Assembly: GCA_949281375.1 (NCBI GenBank)
Contig: CASDLT010000028.1
Coordinates: forward strand, 51,593-115,592
DNA: 64,000 nucleotides
Direction: 5' to 3'
DNA from: an uncultured Nitrosomonas sp.
Lineage (GTDB): Bacteria > Pseudomonadota > Gammaproteobacteria > Burkholderiales > Nitrosomonadaceae
Of this stretch, positions 7,521 through 16,461 are shown one piece after another; position 1 is the first letter of the stretch; each line of letters opens with the position of its first letter. Position numbers and translations under genes: made by a program. Under the pieces are notes generated by a model, which ran no database searches, was not told the origin of the DNA, and saw nothing but the letters and a program-made list of their open reading frames with translations.

Positions 7521-9500
7521 ATGTGGAAGTACAACGATATGAACAACAGCAGTATCCCAATTTTTGATTTGAAATTTGAAGATATTTCCGAAGAAATTTC
7601 CAGGCTTGCGTCTGAACTTCATCATCGACGCAATGATTGCTTAGTGATTGAAGTCGTGAATTCCGATTCCCTTTCAATGCAACTAATCGAAGAGCTTTAT
7701 TACATTGAAGGCAGTGAATTAAAATTTTTCTCAATAGCGGCGAGAAACCACTGTACGGCAGTACATAGTTTCAGGAAATTTGAGGTGCTGAATGCTCAAA
7801 AGATTTTTGATGAAGCGCATCAATTAGAGATTGATGAAATTGGCCATATTGATTTTGCCAGTGGCCGATTCCTGGGGTTTATTTCTCAGAAAATTGATGT
7901 TTTAAAAATTGGAGCTGAAGTTATAAATGTTTTAGAAGCTCATTATGTTTTCAGTGTATTGAGAAATATTGGCAATGCATTGCCGTTTCTCAGGGAAATT
8001 AAAATTCAGAGCCTAGTTGATTTGGCGAAAGCGCAGTATCCAAAAACCGCAAGAGATTTTGCTAGGGGCATGTTTTTCAGCCAACTGAATAATTATTTGT
8101 CGAACTATCCTCTTCTAGCTAGAGAGCTATACACTTTTGTTCGAAATCAAATATCACCAGAGAATACCGGTTTGTATGGTACGGCTTTAATCGGTATGGC
8201 AAGAGCTGGTCATTTTTGTGATGCTACTGAGCTTGCCTTGGGTGATGCCGCATCTGAATGTGCTGATCTTTTGGCTGCTGCTTTGTGGGCGCTGGGCTGT
8301 TTGAAAGATTATTGGGAAAAAGAATCGGAATTGAAAACTCGAGCGCAGCAAGTTTTAAAGGCAATGGGGCATCATTCAGATTTTAACGTGAGCTTCCAAG
8401 CCTGGCAGGCACTTGCAAACGCTGCTGTTTCACAGCCCGAATTAGTCACCGAGCTTTTGAAACATACGCAGCCAAACAACCAAAGTGCATTACTAGTACT
8501 TAGCGATTTTGCTTTTATGAATTTCAAAGTAGCCAAAGATCATTCAAGTTTTGCAGAAATTTTAGATGCTTTGACCAGCTTGGATGCGGATCGAGAAAAT
8601 AATTTTGATTATGTGCTGTCGCAATTAATCGAAATCAGTACTCACGATGAATTGGTATATGACAGTTTGACGACTTGGGTGATCAAACATTACGACAGCA
8701 GGGCTTCGGATGAAAAATTGGGTTCGTGTTTTGCTCAAAGCATGATGAAACTTGCCAGTAAGCCTTTATTGAATAAGTTGATTACGCGTTGGCTGGTTTC
8801 TGAGGAACGGGTTCTGGGTAGGGCTTTTGCCGACCTTATTGGTTATTTATGGGTACATGAAGTCAGGCAGCCTGTTTTTGCGAAGGATATTCTCGATACT
8901 TTGAATGCTGATGATTTTAAATATCTTTTACGGCGCTTGTTGGGTTGGACATTTCATGAAGAGGCATTGCTTGCACTAACATTTTCATTGCTGAATACCC
9001 AAGATGCTCAGCAAAGAACCTTTGATCTTGTTTATACATTGTTGGTTGAAGAGGTAGGGAGAAATTATCCTCAATCCGCGTTGGAAGCTATTCAGGAAAG
9101 ATTGAAGGATGTTTCACCCGAGGAAAAACAATTATTAGAAAAGGTGCAAGCAGATTTGCTTACTTACACAGAGGCAATTAAGCAATTGCCTGTCCGACAC
9201 GAATTTCGTCCACCAATTCCAACACGCATAAGACATGCTGTTGCATTGAAAAAATCTAGAGAGCACCGAGAGGCAAGAGATAAGGCAAATGAAGAATCAA
9301 TATTGCGACAACTCTGTACAACAGTTTCGTTAAAAGCTGGTACAGGTAGCTTCTCAATTTTCCAAGGAAAAATCAGTGATATCAACCGTCTTGGTTCGTT
9401 TTCTTGTTTTATCTCATTGCCAGCACAATACGTGGTTGACCCTCTCAATGATGAAATTAAAAATCTGGGCTTTAGATCTGCTAAACGAGGAGATCAATGA
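7521..9500 (+). CDS. Large alpha-helical repeat protein, first gene of a coupled two-gene unit
   Basis: I do not recognise a named family for this 659-residue protein. It is soluble and almost wholly helical, with repeating leucine/alanine-rich helix pairs between about residues 130 and 540, as in HEAT- or ARM-type solenoids. An N-terminal alpha/beta segment comes first (residues 10-90). A charged linker (LKKSREHREARDKANEESI) precedes a short C-terminal beta-rich tail with GSFSIFQGKI and a DPLNDE motif. An alternative start is the ATG at 7539, which has GGAAG 10 bases upstream. The stop overlaps the next start as ATGA, so the two products are probably made together and may form a complex. AT-rich relative to the fic gene. 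Confidence 0.75.
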   Translation: MWKYNDMNNSSIPIFDLKFEDISEEISRLASELHHRRNDCLVIEVVNSDSLSMQLIEELYYIEGSELKFFSIAARNHCTAVHSFRKFEVLNAQKIFDEAHQLEIDEIGHIDFASGRFLGFISQKIDVLKIGAEVINVLEAHYVFSVLRNIGNALPFLREIKIQSLVDLAKAQYPKTARDFARGMFFSQLNNYLSNYPLLARELYTFVRNQISPENTGLYGTALIGMARAGHFCDATELALGDAASECADLLAAALWALGCLKDYWEKESELKTRAQQVLKAMGHHSDFNVSFQAWQALANAAVSQPELVTELLKHTQPNNQSALLVLSDFAFMNFKVAKDHSSFAEILDALTSLDADRENNFDYVLSQLIEISTHDELVYDSLTTWVIKHYDSRASDEKLGSCFAQSMMKLASKPLLNKLITRWLVSEERVLGRAFADLIGYLWVHEVRQPVFAKDILDTLNADDFKYLLRRLLGWTFHEEALLALTFSLLNTQDAQQRTFDLVYTLLVEEVGRNYPQSALEAIQERLKDVSPEEKQLLEKVQADLLTYTEAIKQLPVRHEFRPPIPTRIRHAVALKKSREHREARDKANEESILRQLCTTVSLKAGTGSFSIFQGKISDINRLGSFSCFISLPAQYVVDPLNDEIKNLGFRSAKRGDQ

Positions 9501-11242
9501 AGCTGGTTATTGCTGAGTATTTGCGCTCACTCAAAGAGCGAGATGAATTGGATCGCTTGTTGCCTGATTTGTTGGTGGAAATGAATTATGTTCCTGTGGC
9601 TCGCCCACAAACAGGCAATACGCAATACGGAGTAGATATTGCAGCTAGAAGTAAGAATTCTGAAACAGAAATTGATGAGTTATTGCTTCTGGTTGTCAAG
9701 CAAGGAGACATTGGGCGCACCGAATGGAACGGCAACAAAAATGCTGTTTATCAAAGCATCAATGATATTTTTCATGTTTATTTGAGATCCCATCTTGAAC
9801 CGCAAGACCAAGATCGCAGCATCCGCATCGTAGTTGCCACTAACGGAGAATTGAAACAAACCGTGCAAGCCAGCTGGAGTGGATTTGTCAATGACAATGA
9901 ACCCAAAGCCAAAATTGAGTTTTGGGGAGCGGATTTTATCGCCACTCTGATCGAAAAACATCTATTAGATGAACATATCTTCCTCGACGACGATCGGCAT
10001 GATTTGCGTCGCGCACTGGCGTTATCCGGCGATAGTGAGTATGACCGGAAAGATTTGCATCGCATGTTTATGCGTGTTTTAGACTTAAATGATAAAGGAC
10101 AGTTGGCTGGCAAACCCAAGACTGGCAAAGCCCTATTGAAAGCGCTGAGAATTGTTAATCTGTCAGCACAAATGTTTGCTCATTGGACGCTGCGTGATGA
10201 CGGTGATACTCGCCAAGGCCTCTTTGCAGTCGAACGTGCTATGTTGTGGACTTGGCACCGTATTTGTCTCGCTGATGAAAAAGACAAACAAAGTGCAATA
10301 GCTGGCCCTCTTCGTCAAATATGGTGGATTTACTATCGTTTTACAGTTCAATATCATGCAAGAATTCAACCGTATTGTTTCGTAGAAAATAGCATAATCC
10401 GATATGCTTCGAATGGCTTGGAGTCGTCGTTAATTGCATTTGAGCAGATCGGTATTCTGGCAAGTATTGCGCTATTTCAGATATTTTCTGCAATCTCTGA
10501 AGGAAGCAAAAAAACAGATGAAAAAAATACTTTCTGGGAAGAAAATGCCAATATTGTGATACAAACTTTGGAGTCATGGCTACAAAATAACGGGGCTAGC
10601 AGTTCTCCATGCCTCGATCGGCAAAGTCAAGACATTAATCTGGCATTGATAGCACTGCTTGGATTAAGTCGAACAGAAATAGCTAAGGAATGGTTGAAGA
10701 AGCTACTTCACAATGTAGATTACGCCTTGAAAGCAAAGAAATTTGTACCTATCGCTACAGATTCTTTGGATGATTTGGTGGAAGAGGGTGGTTGGCTTGG
10801 TGGACAAGCAACTGAGCGCATGACGGAAACATCCTGGATGTTGGCAACTTTTGCTGGCTGGAGTGTTATTTTGGGGATGGATGAGATGTATGAAGTGTTA
10901 GTCCAGAATGTACGCGATCAGTATCCAGGAGTATGTATACAACTCTGGCACCCTGAGAAAGATTTATATCAACATCTTTACTTTCAGTCCGCACATTCTG
11001 AATCCGGTGTAGCCGAAGCGCCAATTCAATTGCCAGCAACTGCCGGTGAATATCGGCAACAAATGCAAATGATTTGTGAATCGGAGTTTGGAAAGGTACT
11101 TCTTGAGTCTCCAGCAGCGCAATCTGGTTTAGTGGCTCTTGATTTTATCGCGTACCGACATTTTTCAACTCCTGTGCCACCGGTGTTTTGGTATTCGCTG
11201 ATTAATAACACTGCTGGTGATAAACAAGTCGAGTTTTCTTGA
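9497..11242 (+). CDS. Protein with N-terminal Mrr-like PD-(D/E)xK nuclease-type domain
   Basis: This 581-residue protein starts with a region resembling restriction-endonuclease-like (Mrr/PD-(D/E)xK) folds. A helix with LLVEMNY (Glu28) leads to QYGVDIAA (Asp47) and then a strand with VVKQGDI (Lys68). The position two before the lysine is Val rather than Glu/Gln, so the active site is non-canonical and may be inactive or may use Gln69 or Glu28. The remainder (about residues 190-581) is helical with one hydrophobic stretch near 325-345; I cannot assign it. GAGGAGATCA supplies the ribosome-binding site inside the preceding gene, and the 4-bp ATGA overlap indicates translational coupling. Confidence 0.75.
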   Translation: MKLVIAEYLRSLKERDELDRLLPDLLVEMNYVPVARPQTGNTQYGVDIAARSKNSETEIDELLLLVVKQGDIGRTEWNGNKNAVYQSINDIFHVYLRSHLEPQDQDRSIRIVVATNGELKQTVQASWSGFVNDNEPKAKIEFWGADFIATLIEKHLLDEHIFLDDDRHDLRRALALSGDSEYDRKDLHRMFMRVLDLNDKGQLAGKPKTGKALLKALRIVNLSAQMFAHWTLRDDGDTRQGLFAVERAMLWTWHRICLADEKDKQSAIAGPLRQIWWIYYRFTVQYHARIQPYCFVENSIIRYASNGLESSLIAFEQIGILASIALFQIFSAISEGSKKTDEKNTFWEENANIVIQTLESWLQNNGASSSPCLDRQSQDINLALIALLGLSRTEIAKEWLKKLLHNVDYALKAKKFVPIATDSLDDLVEEGGWLGGQATERMTETSWMLATFAGWSVILGMDEMYEVLVQNVRDQYPGVCIQLWHPEKDLYQHLYFQSAHSESGVAEAPIQLPATAGEYRQQMQMICESEFGKVLLESPAAQSGLVALDFIAYRHFSTPVPPVFWYSLINNTAGDKQVEFS

Positions 11243-11276
11243 AGAAATTTTCTCAACTGAAATTTGTTTTCAAAGT

Positions 11277-12176
11277 TTAAATGGATGAGCTTTTAGCTAT
11301 TCGCTGACCTACTGCAATAAATTCTCGAATATAAGAGACCGTCTTATCCGCCTCTCGCATCGCCAAATACAATTTCTGAAAAAGCCCTAGATCGCCGATT
11401 TGGATTTTTTTGAGATTCAAGTCTTTGTTCTTGATGTCGGCGAGCCATTCCGGCAGCACGCACACGCCGCGGTTGAGCGCTGTCATTTGCAGCATGATTT
11501 GCAGGGATTCGATTTGTTTCAATTTTTCCGGTTCGAGGTGTACGGGTGTCAGGAAATGCGTCAAGATATCCAAGCGTTCCAGCGGAACCGGGAATGTTAG
11601 CAAGGTTTCCTTGCACAAAAGCTCCGACGTTATGAATGGGGTATCTGCCAGCGGGTGATCAGCGGATACCAGCAGTACCAGTTGATATTCCGCCAGAATT
11701 TCATAATCGATTTTTTCTTTTTTGACCCAATCAGGCGTGATCAGAACATCGATATGCTGGTTGAGCAAGCCTTCCAATCCCGAGAACTGAAATTTCTGCA
11801 CGATGTCGACGTCGATACCGGGCATTTTCCGCATGTACTGGCCGATCATGCCGGTGAGCCATTCGAAGCACGGATAGCATTCCACGCCGATGCGCAAAAT
11901 GCCTTGCCGTCCTTCGCCGTACGCTACCAGCGTTTTCTCCGCCTGTGCCAGAACCGGCAGCACTTGCTGGGCGGTTTCCAATAGCAGCAGGCCCGCCTGC
12001 GTCAGGCGCAGGCTGCGGCCTTCGCGTTCCCATAGTGCCACGCCAAGCTTCTTTTCCAGATAACTGATCTGATGCGATAACGCGGGCTGGCTAAGGCAGA
12101 GTGCATTGGCGGCTTCGGTCAGCGTGCCGTTGGCGTGCAGCGCTTGAATGATTTTCAGGTGGCTGTGTTCGATCAT
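11277..12176 (-). CDS. metR: LysR-family transcriptional activator of methionine genes
   Basis: The 299-residue protein has an N-terminal LysR winged helix-turn-helix (LTEAANALCLSQPALSHQISYLEKKLGVALWER) and a two-lobed effector domain. MetR activates metE and related genes with homocysteine as coactivator. Assignment rests on LysR architecture plus the divergent metE gene 101 bp away, the classic arrangement, and on a candidate MetR box between them. The effector-domain details (ECYPCFEWL) also agree with MetR. It ends convergently with the nuclease-type gene, with only about 34 bp between. Confidence 0.9.
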   Translation of the reverse strand: MIEHSHLKIIQALHANGTLTEAANALCLSQPALSHQISYLEKKLGVALWEREGRSLRLTQAGLLLLETAQQVLPVLAQAEKTLVAYGEGRQGILRIGVECYPCFEWLTGMIGQYMRKMPGIDVDIVQKFQFSGLEGLLNQHIDVLITPDWVKKEKIDYEILAEYQLVLLVSADHPLADTPFITSELLCKETLLTFPVPLERLDILTHFLTPVHLEPEKLKQIESLQIMLQMTALNRGVCVLPEWLADIKNKDLNLKKIQIGDLGLFQKLYLAMREADKTVSYIREFIAVGQRIAKSSSI

Positions 12177-12200
12177 TTATAAGGTAACCTAATTGGAATG

Positions 12201-12213
12201 TGAAAATTGATCA
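12201..12213 (+). promoter_or_regulatory. Candidate MetR binding site
   Basis: TGAAAATTGATCA in the metR-metE divergent spacer matches the MetR consensus TGAA-N5-TTCA at seven of its eight fixed positions and also fits the general LysR T-N11-A rule. It is placed 65 bp before the metE start, suitable for activating metE and repressing metR. Confidence 0.55.
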
Positions 12214-12277
12214 TTATTATTCATTACTCAATCTTCATACAATAGCGCCACTTTGATTAATCTTGGAGTGGTGATTT

Positions 12278-14596
12278 ATGGTAACGACACACAATCTTGG
12301 ATTTCCGCGCATCGGCAGAAACCGTGAGTTGAAATTTGCTTTGGAAAAATACTGGAAAGGCGATATTGCCGAACACGCCTTACTGGAAATCGCAATGCAT
12401 CTTCAAACGCAGCATTGGCAGGATCAATCCAGGCTCGATTGGATTCCGGTCGGTGATTTTTCATTGTACGACCATATGCTGGATACGAGTTTCCTGCTGG
12501 GGAATATTCCCGCGCGTGTCAGCGCATTACCGGGTGGCGAGCTGGACAATTATTTTCGCGTGGCGCGTGGCCGTTCGGTAAGCGATGGTAATGAATGCGC
12601 TTGTGTGAGCGCCGGTGAAATGACTAAGTGGTTCGATACCAACTATCATTACATTGTGCCGGAATTTGACGCAAAAACACGTTTTTCATTGCATACCAGC
12701 CGTTTGCTTGAGCAGATCCGGCAAGCGCAACAGATTCACCCGCGAGTCAAGCCCGTCATTGTGGGGCCGGTCACTTATTTGTGGCTGGGAAAAGCCAAGG
12801 ATGGCGGCGATAAGCTGGATTTGCTGGACGATTTGTTAGAGGTTTACGCGCAATTGCTGCATGAACTTAAAGACGCCGGTGTTCAATGGGTGCAAGTCGA
12901 CGAACCGGTGCTGGTCATGGAGCTTGACCAAGCATGGAAGCACGCGCTGCGCAAAACGTATTATCAATTGCAGGCTGCACCGGGGAAGTTGCTGTTAACC
13001 ACTTACTTCGGGCAACTGCAAGACAATCTGCAATTGGCGTGTGAATTGCCGGTCGCCGGATTGCATTTGGATACGGTCTCGGCGCACGATGAAATCGCCA
13101 AAGTGATCGATTGGCTGCCGGTGCATAAAATCCTCTCCTTAGGCGTCGTCAACGGGCGCAATGTCTGGAAAACTGATTTAACCGCAACGCTGGATTGGCT
13201 CGAGCCGGTACATGCCCGTTTGCAAGACCGCTTGTGGCTCGCACCGTCTTGTTCGCTGCTGCATGCGCCGGTTGATCTGGAGAGCGAACAACAACTTGAT
13301 GCAGAGATTCGCTCATGGCTGGCGTTTGCGGTGCAGAAACTCAACGAAATCGCCGTCCTCGCGATAGCCCTGAATCATGGTCGCGCAAGCGTAGCCGCAT
13401 CGCTTCAGAAAAATCAGGCGGCGATTGCCAGCCGCAAACAATCGCAGCGTGTGCATCGGGTAGATGTCAAAGCGAACGTTCTTAAAATCAACGATGCCAT
13501 GGGTAACCGCCGTTCGCCTTATCATCTACGCGCGATCGTGCAACGGGATCGATTTCGGCTGCCGCTGTTTCCGACCACGACGATCGGCTCGTTTCCGCAA
13601 ACGCAACAGATCCGGCAAATGCGCCGCGATTTTCGTGCAGGGCAATTGTCGGAGTCAGATTACCGCCAGGCCATGCAACAAGAGATCGAGCGTTGCGTGC
13701 GCGAACAGGAGGCGCTTGGGTTGGATGTACTGGTGCATGGCGAGCCGGAGCGCAACGATATGGTGGAGTACTTCGGAGAACATTTGGAGGGCTTCGCATT
13801 TACTCAATTTGGCTGGATGCAATCGTACGGGTCACGCTGCGTCAAGCCGCCGGTTATTTATGGCGATGTGGCACATTCAGGAGCGATTACCACCGAGTGG
13901 ATCCGGTATGCTCAGTCGTTGACGCGCAAGCCGATGAAAGGGATGCTGACAGGGCCAGTGACGATGCTGAACTGGTCGTTTGTGCGCGATGATCAATCCC
14001 GTGCTGCAACTTGCTTGCAACTCGCACTGGCGATACGAGATGAAGTTTTGGCTTTGGAAAAGACCGGGATTAAAATAATCCAAATTGACGAGGCAGCATT
14101 GAGAGAAGGTTTGCCGCTTAGGAAATCCCAATGGGATGAGTACCTGGATTGGGCGATACGTGCATTTCGTGTTGCTGCAAACGGCGTCAGGGATGAAACG
14201 CAAATTCATACGCACATGTGCTATTCGGAATTCAACGATATCATGCCCGCGATTGCACGCATGGATGCAGATGTCATCACCATCGAGACATCGCGTTCGG
14301 ATATGGAATTGCTCGACGCTTTCGATCAGTTTCAGTATCCGAACGATATTGGGCCCGGCGTGTATGACATTCATTCGCCCAATATTCCGTCAGTTCATTC
14401 GATCATCGAATTGATGAAAAAGGCCTCGCAGCGCATACCACCCGAACGCTTGTGGGTGAATCCGGATTGCGGTCTGAAAACACGAGGCTGGGACGAAGTC
14501 AAACCGGCACTTCAAAATATGGTGGCGGCAAGCCGGTACTTATCCCGCCATGCGTCCACCGCTAAACGCAAACCTGAGGCAATTGACTTGCTGTAG
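12278..14596 (+). CDS. metE: Cobalamin-independent methionine synthase
   Basis: 5-methyltetrahydropteroyltriglutamate-homocysteine methyltransferase, the last step of methionine synthesis, cytoplasmic and zinc-dependent. Its 772 residues are close to the family norm of about 755. The N-terminal [13 protein letters not shown] and the paralogous N- and C-terminal halves are complete. Zinc ligands are visible at His646 and Cys648 (HMCYSEF), Glu670 (TIETSRSD) and Cys731 (NPDCGLKTR). The ATG at 12278 follows TTGGAGTGGTG, a good ribosome-binding site. Divergent from metR and probably activated by it. Confidence 0.98.
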   Translation: MVTTHNLGFPRIGRNRELKFALEKYWKGDIAEHALLEIAMHLQTQHWQDQSRLDWIPVGDFSLYDHMLDTSFLLGNIPARVSALPGGELDNYFRVARGRSVSDGNECACVSAGEMTKWFDTNYHYIVPEFDAKTRFSLHTSRLLEQIRQAQQIHPRVKPVIVGPVTYLWLGKAKDGGDKLDLLDDLLEVYAQLLHELKDAGVQWVQVDEPVLVMELDQAWKHALRKTYYQLQAAPGKLLLTTYFGQLQDNLQLACELPVAGLHLDTVSAHDEIAKVIDWLPVHKILSLGVVNGRNVWKTDLTATLDWLEPVHARLQDRLWLAPSCSLLHAPVDLESEQQLDAEIRSWLAFAVQKLNEIAVLAIALNHGRASVAASLQKNQAAIASRKQSQRVHRVDVKANVLKINDAMGNRRSPYHLRAIVQRDRFRLPLFPTTTIGSFPQTQQIRQMRRDFRAGQLSESDYRQAMQQEIERCVREQEALGLDVLVHGEPERNDMVEYFGEHLEGFAFTQFGWMQSYGSRCVKPPVIYGDVAHSGAITTEWIRYAQSLTRKPMKGMLTGPVTMLNWSFVRDDQSRAATCLQLALAIRDEVLALEKTGIKIIQIDEAALREGLPLRKSQWDEYLDWAIRAFRVAANGVRDETQIHTHMCYSEFNDIMPAIARMDADVITIETSRSDMELLDAFDQFQYPNDIGPGVYDIHSPNIPSVHSIIELMKKASQRIPPERLWVNPDCGLKTRGWDEVKPALQNMVAASRYLSRHASTAKRKPEAIDLL

Positions 14597-14650
14597 TTAA
14601 TTAGCGATGATATGGCGTCTTTATCCATCACGGTTTTTAAGGAGTTATTT

Positions 14651-15388
14651 ATGACTACAATGCTCAAGCAAAAAATTAGTGCCATCATTGGCGAAAAACA
14701 CCTACTCAAGCACCCTTTTTATGTTGCCTGGACAGAAGGAAAATTGACGAAAGAACAATTGCGTCATTATGCTGAACAGTATTTTTATAATGTACTGGCT
14801 GAACCGACGTATTTAAGCGCTGTGCACTTCAATACACCGCATATTCACTCGGAAACGAACAGTGGTGATATCAGCGTGCGCCAGGAAGTATTGAGAAATC
14901 TGATCGATGAAGAACACGGTGACAAGAATCATCCGGCGTTATGGAAAAATTTTGCCTTTGCATTGGGAGCCAATGACAAAAGTTTAGCCAATGCCGCTGC
15001 ATTGCCATCAACCGAACATCTGGTTTCAACATTCCGGGATATTTGCTTGAATCGTCCTTTTTATGCTGGGTTGGCTGCGTTGCATGCTTTCGAGTCACAA
15101 GTGCCTGACATCGCTGCGGTCAAAATCGATGGCCTAGCCAAATTTTATGGCATGAAAAATCCGCAAGACTATGAGTTTTTTTCAGTTCATGAAAAAGCCG
15201 ATGTCTATCATTCCCAAGCTGAGTGGGCGATTATCGAGCGTTTTGCCGATACGCCTGAAAAACAGGCTGAAGTACTCGCAGCGACCCAGGAAGCCTGCGA
15301 CGCATTATGGGGTTTCCTGGATGGCATTCATGAAACCTATTGCGCTGATTTGATCTGCGAGCAGAAAGTAACTGCAACCTTGCATTAG
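14651..15388 (+). CDS. CADD-family p-aminobenzoate synthase (haem-oxygenase-like di-metal oxidase)
   Basis: Proteins of this family, Chlamydia CADD and Nitrosomonas NE1434, supply p-aminobenzoate for folate without PabABC, cannibalising one of their own tyrosines. The 245-residue protein has the six di-metal ligands expected from CADD: Glu87, His94, Glu148, His180, Asp184 and His187. All are shifted by exactly six residues from the CADD numbers I recall (81, 88, 142, 174, 178, 181), and Lys158 matches CADD Lys152. The ATG at 14651 is chosen because AAGGAG lies just upstream; an earlier in-frame start at 14612 lacks this. It lies 54 bp after metE, whose co-substrate is a folate. Confidence 0.88.
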   Translation: MTTMLKQKISAIIGEKHLLKHPFYVAWTEGKLTKEQLRHYAEQYFYNVLAEPTYLSAVHFNTPHIHSETNSGDISVRQEVLRNLIDEEHGDKNHPALWKNFAFALGANDKSLANAAALPSTEHLVSTFRDICLNRPFYAGLAALHAFESQVPDIAAVKIDGLAKFYGMKNPQDYEFFSVHEKADVYHSQAEWAIIERFADTPEKQAEVLAATQEACDALWGFLDGIHETYCADLICEQKVTATLH

Positions 15389-15420
15389 AATTGGTTTAGG
15401 AATCTGACAACTCAGCGGTT

Positions 15421-15444
15421 GCAGGAATATAACTGCATTCCTGC
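15421..15444. terminator. Hairpin between convergent p-aminobenzoate synthase and gshB genes
   Basis: GCAGGAAT (15421-15428) pairs with ATTCCTGC (15437-15444) across an 8-nt loop. It lies in the spacer between two convergent genes, where a bidirectional transcript end is expected. There is no clear T-run. Confidence 0.4.
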
Positions 15445-15491
15445 TTCCTCTGGGTTGGTTGATACAGTTGGTGATTGATTGTATATGGTGT

Positions 15492-16460
15492 TTAACCGCC
15501 TTTTTTTCGAGCTGAGTGATTGATCTCAATTGCATCCAGCATCATCCCGGCAACATTGAAACCAGTTTCCCGAGTAATTTCCTGCATACCTGTAGGGCTG
15601 GTCACATTAATTTCTGTCAAATAGTCACCGATCACATCCAGCCCCACCAGCAAAAGACCTCGTTGCGACAATTCAAACCCCAGGGACTCCGCAATTTCTC
15701 GGTCGCGAGTGCTCAATGATTGCGTCTGACCGATTCCGCCTGCTGCAAGATTGCCGCGGGTTTCTCCCGGCTTGGGGATCCGTGCCAGTGCAAAGGGCAC
15801 GGCTTTGCCATCGATCAGTAGAATGCGTTTGTCTCCTCGAGCAATTTCAGGAATAAATCGTTGAGCCATGATGGTTCGGGTTCCATAATGCGTGAGGGTT
15901 TCGAGTATGACATTAAGGTTATGATCTGTACGATGGACGCGAAACACACTGGCGCCACCCATGCCATCCAACGGTTTCAGAATGATGTCGAGGTGCATCT
16001 CCAGGAAGTCCCGGATTAACTGACCTTGACTGGTAACTAGAGTGGGAGCGATCCATTGCGGAAACTGGGTAATCGCCAGTTTTTCATTGTGATCGCGTAT
16101 CGCGCGCGGATTGTTGATGACCCATGCGCCCTGGCTCTCGGCCAGTTCCAGCAGATAGGTACTATAGACATATTCCAGATCAAAAGGCGGATCCTTACGC
16201 ATGAGCACAGCATCGAACTGATTAAGCGGCATTGGTTCAGCAGTGCCGACTGAATACCACTGACCATCGCGATGCGGCGCATCCGTAAGGCTCAAGGAAC
16301 GCGCGTGCCCGACGACCACATGGTTGAGCAGAAAAATATCATGCTGATACAACACATAAATCTGATGGTTTCGGATGGTTGCTTCGCACATCATTGCAAA
16401 ACTGGAGTCTTTGAATGTTTTGATCGAATTGAGTTGATCAATGATGAATGCGAGTTTCAT
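15492..16460 (-). CDS. gshB: Glutathione synthetase
   Basis: Joins gamma-glutamylcysteine and glycine with ATP to make glutathione. The protein of about 322 residues has the prokaryotic GSH synthetase N-terminal domain (MKLAFIIDQLNSIKTFKDSS) and an ATP-grasp domain (DIILKPLDGMGGASVFRV, GDKRILLIDGKAVPFALAR, ending with DVIGDYLTEINVTSPTGMQEI). The start at 16460 gives this canonical N-terminus. A longer frame reaching 16526 would overlap gshA. It follows the gshA stop by one base, so the pair is an operon. Confidence 0.97.
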   Translation of the reverse strand: MKLAFIIDQLNSIKTFKDSSFAMMCEATIRNHQIYVLYQHDIFLLNHVVVGHARSLSLTDAPHRDGQWYSVGTAEPMPLNQFDAVLMRKDPPFDLEYVYSTYLLELAESQGAWVINNPRAIRDHNEKLAITQFPQWIAPTLVTSQGQLIRDFLEMHLDIILKPLDGMGGASVFRVHRTDHNLNVILETLTHYGTRTIMAQRFIPEIARGDKRILLIDGKAVPFALARIPKPGETRGNLAAGGIGQTQSLSTRDREIAESLGFELSQRGLLLVGLDVIGDYLTEINVTSPTGMQEITRETGFNVAGMMLDAIEINHSARKKGG

Positions 16461-16461
16461 C

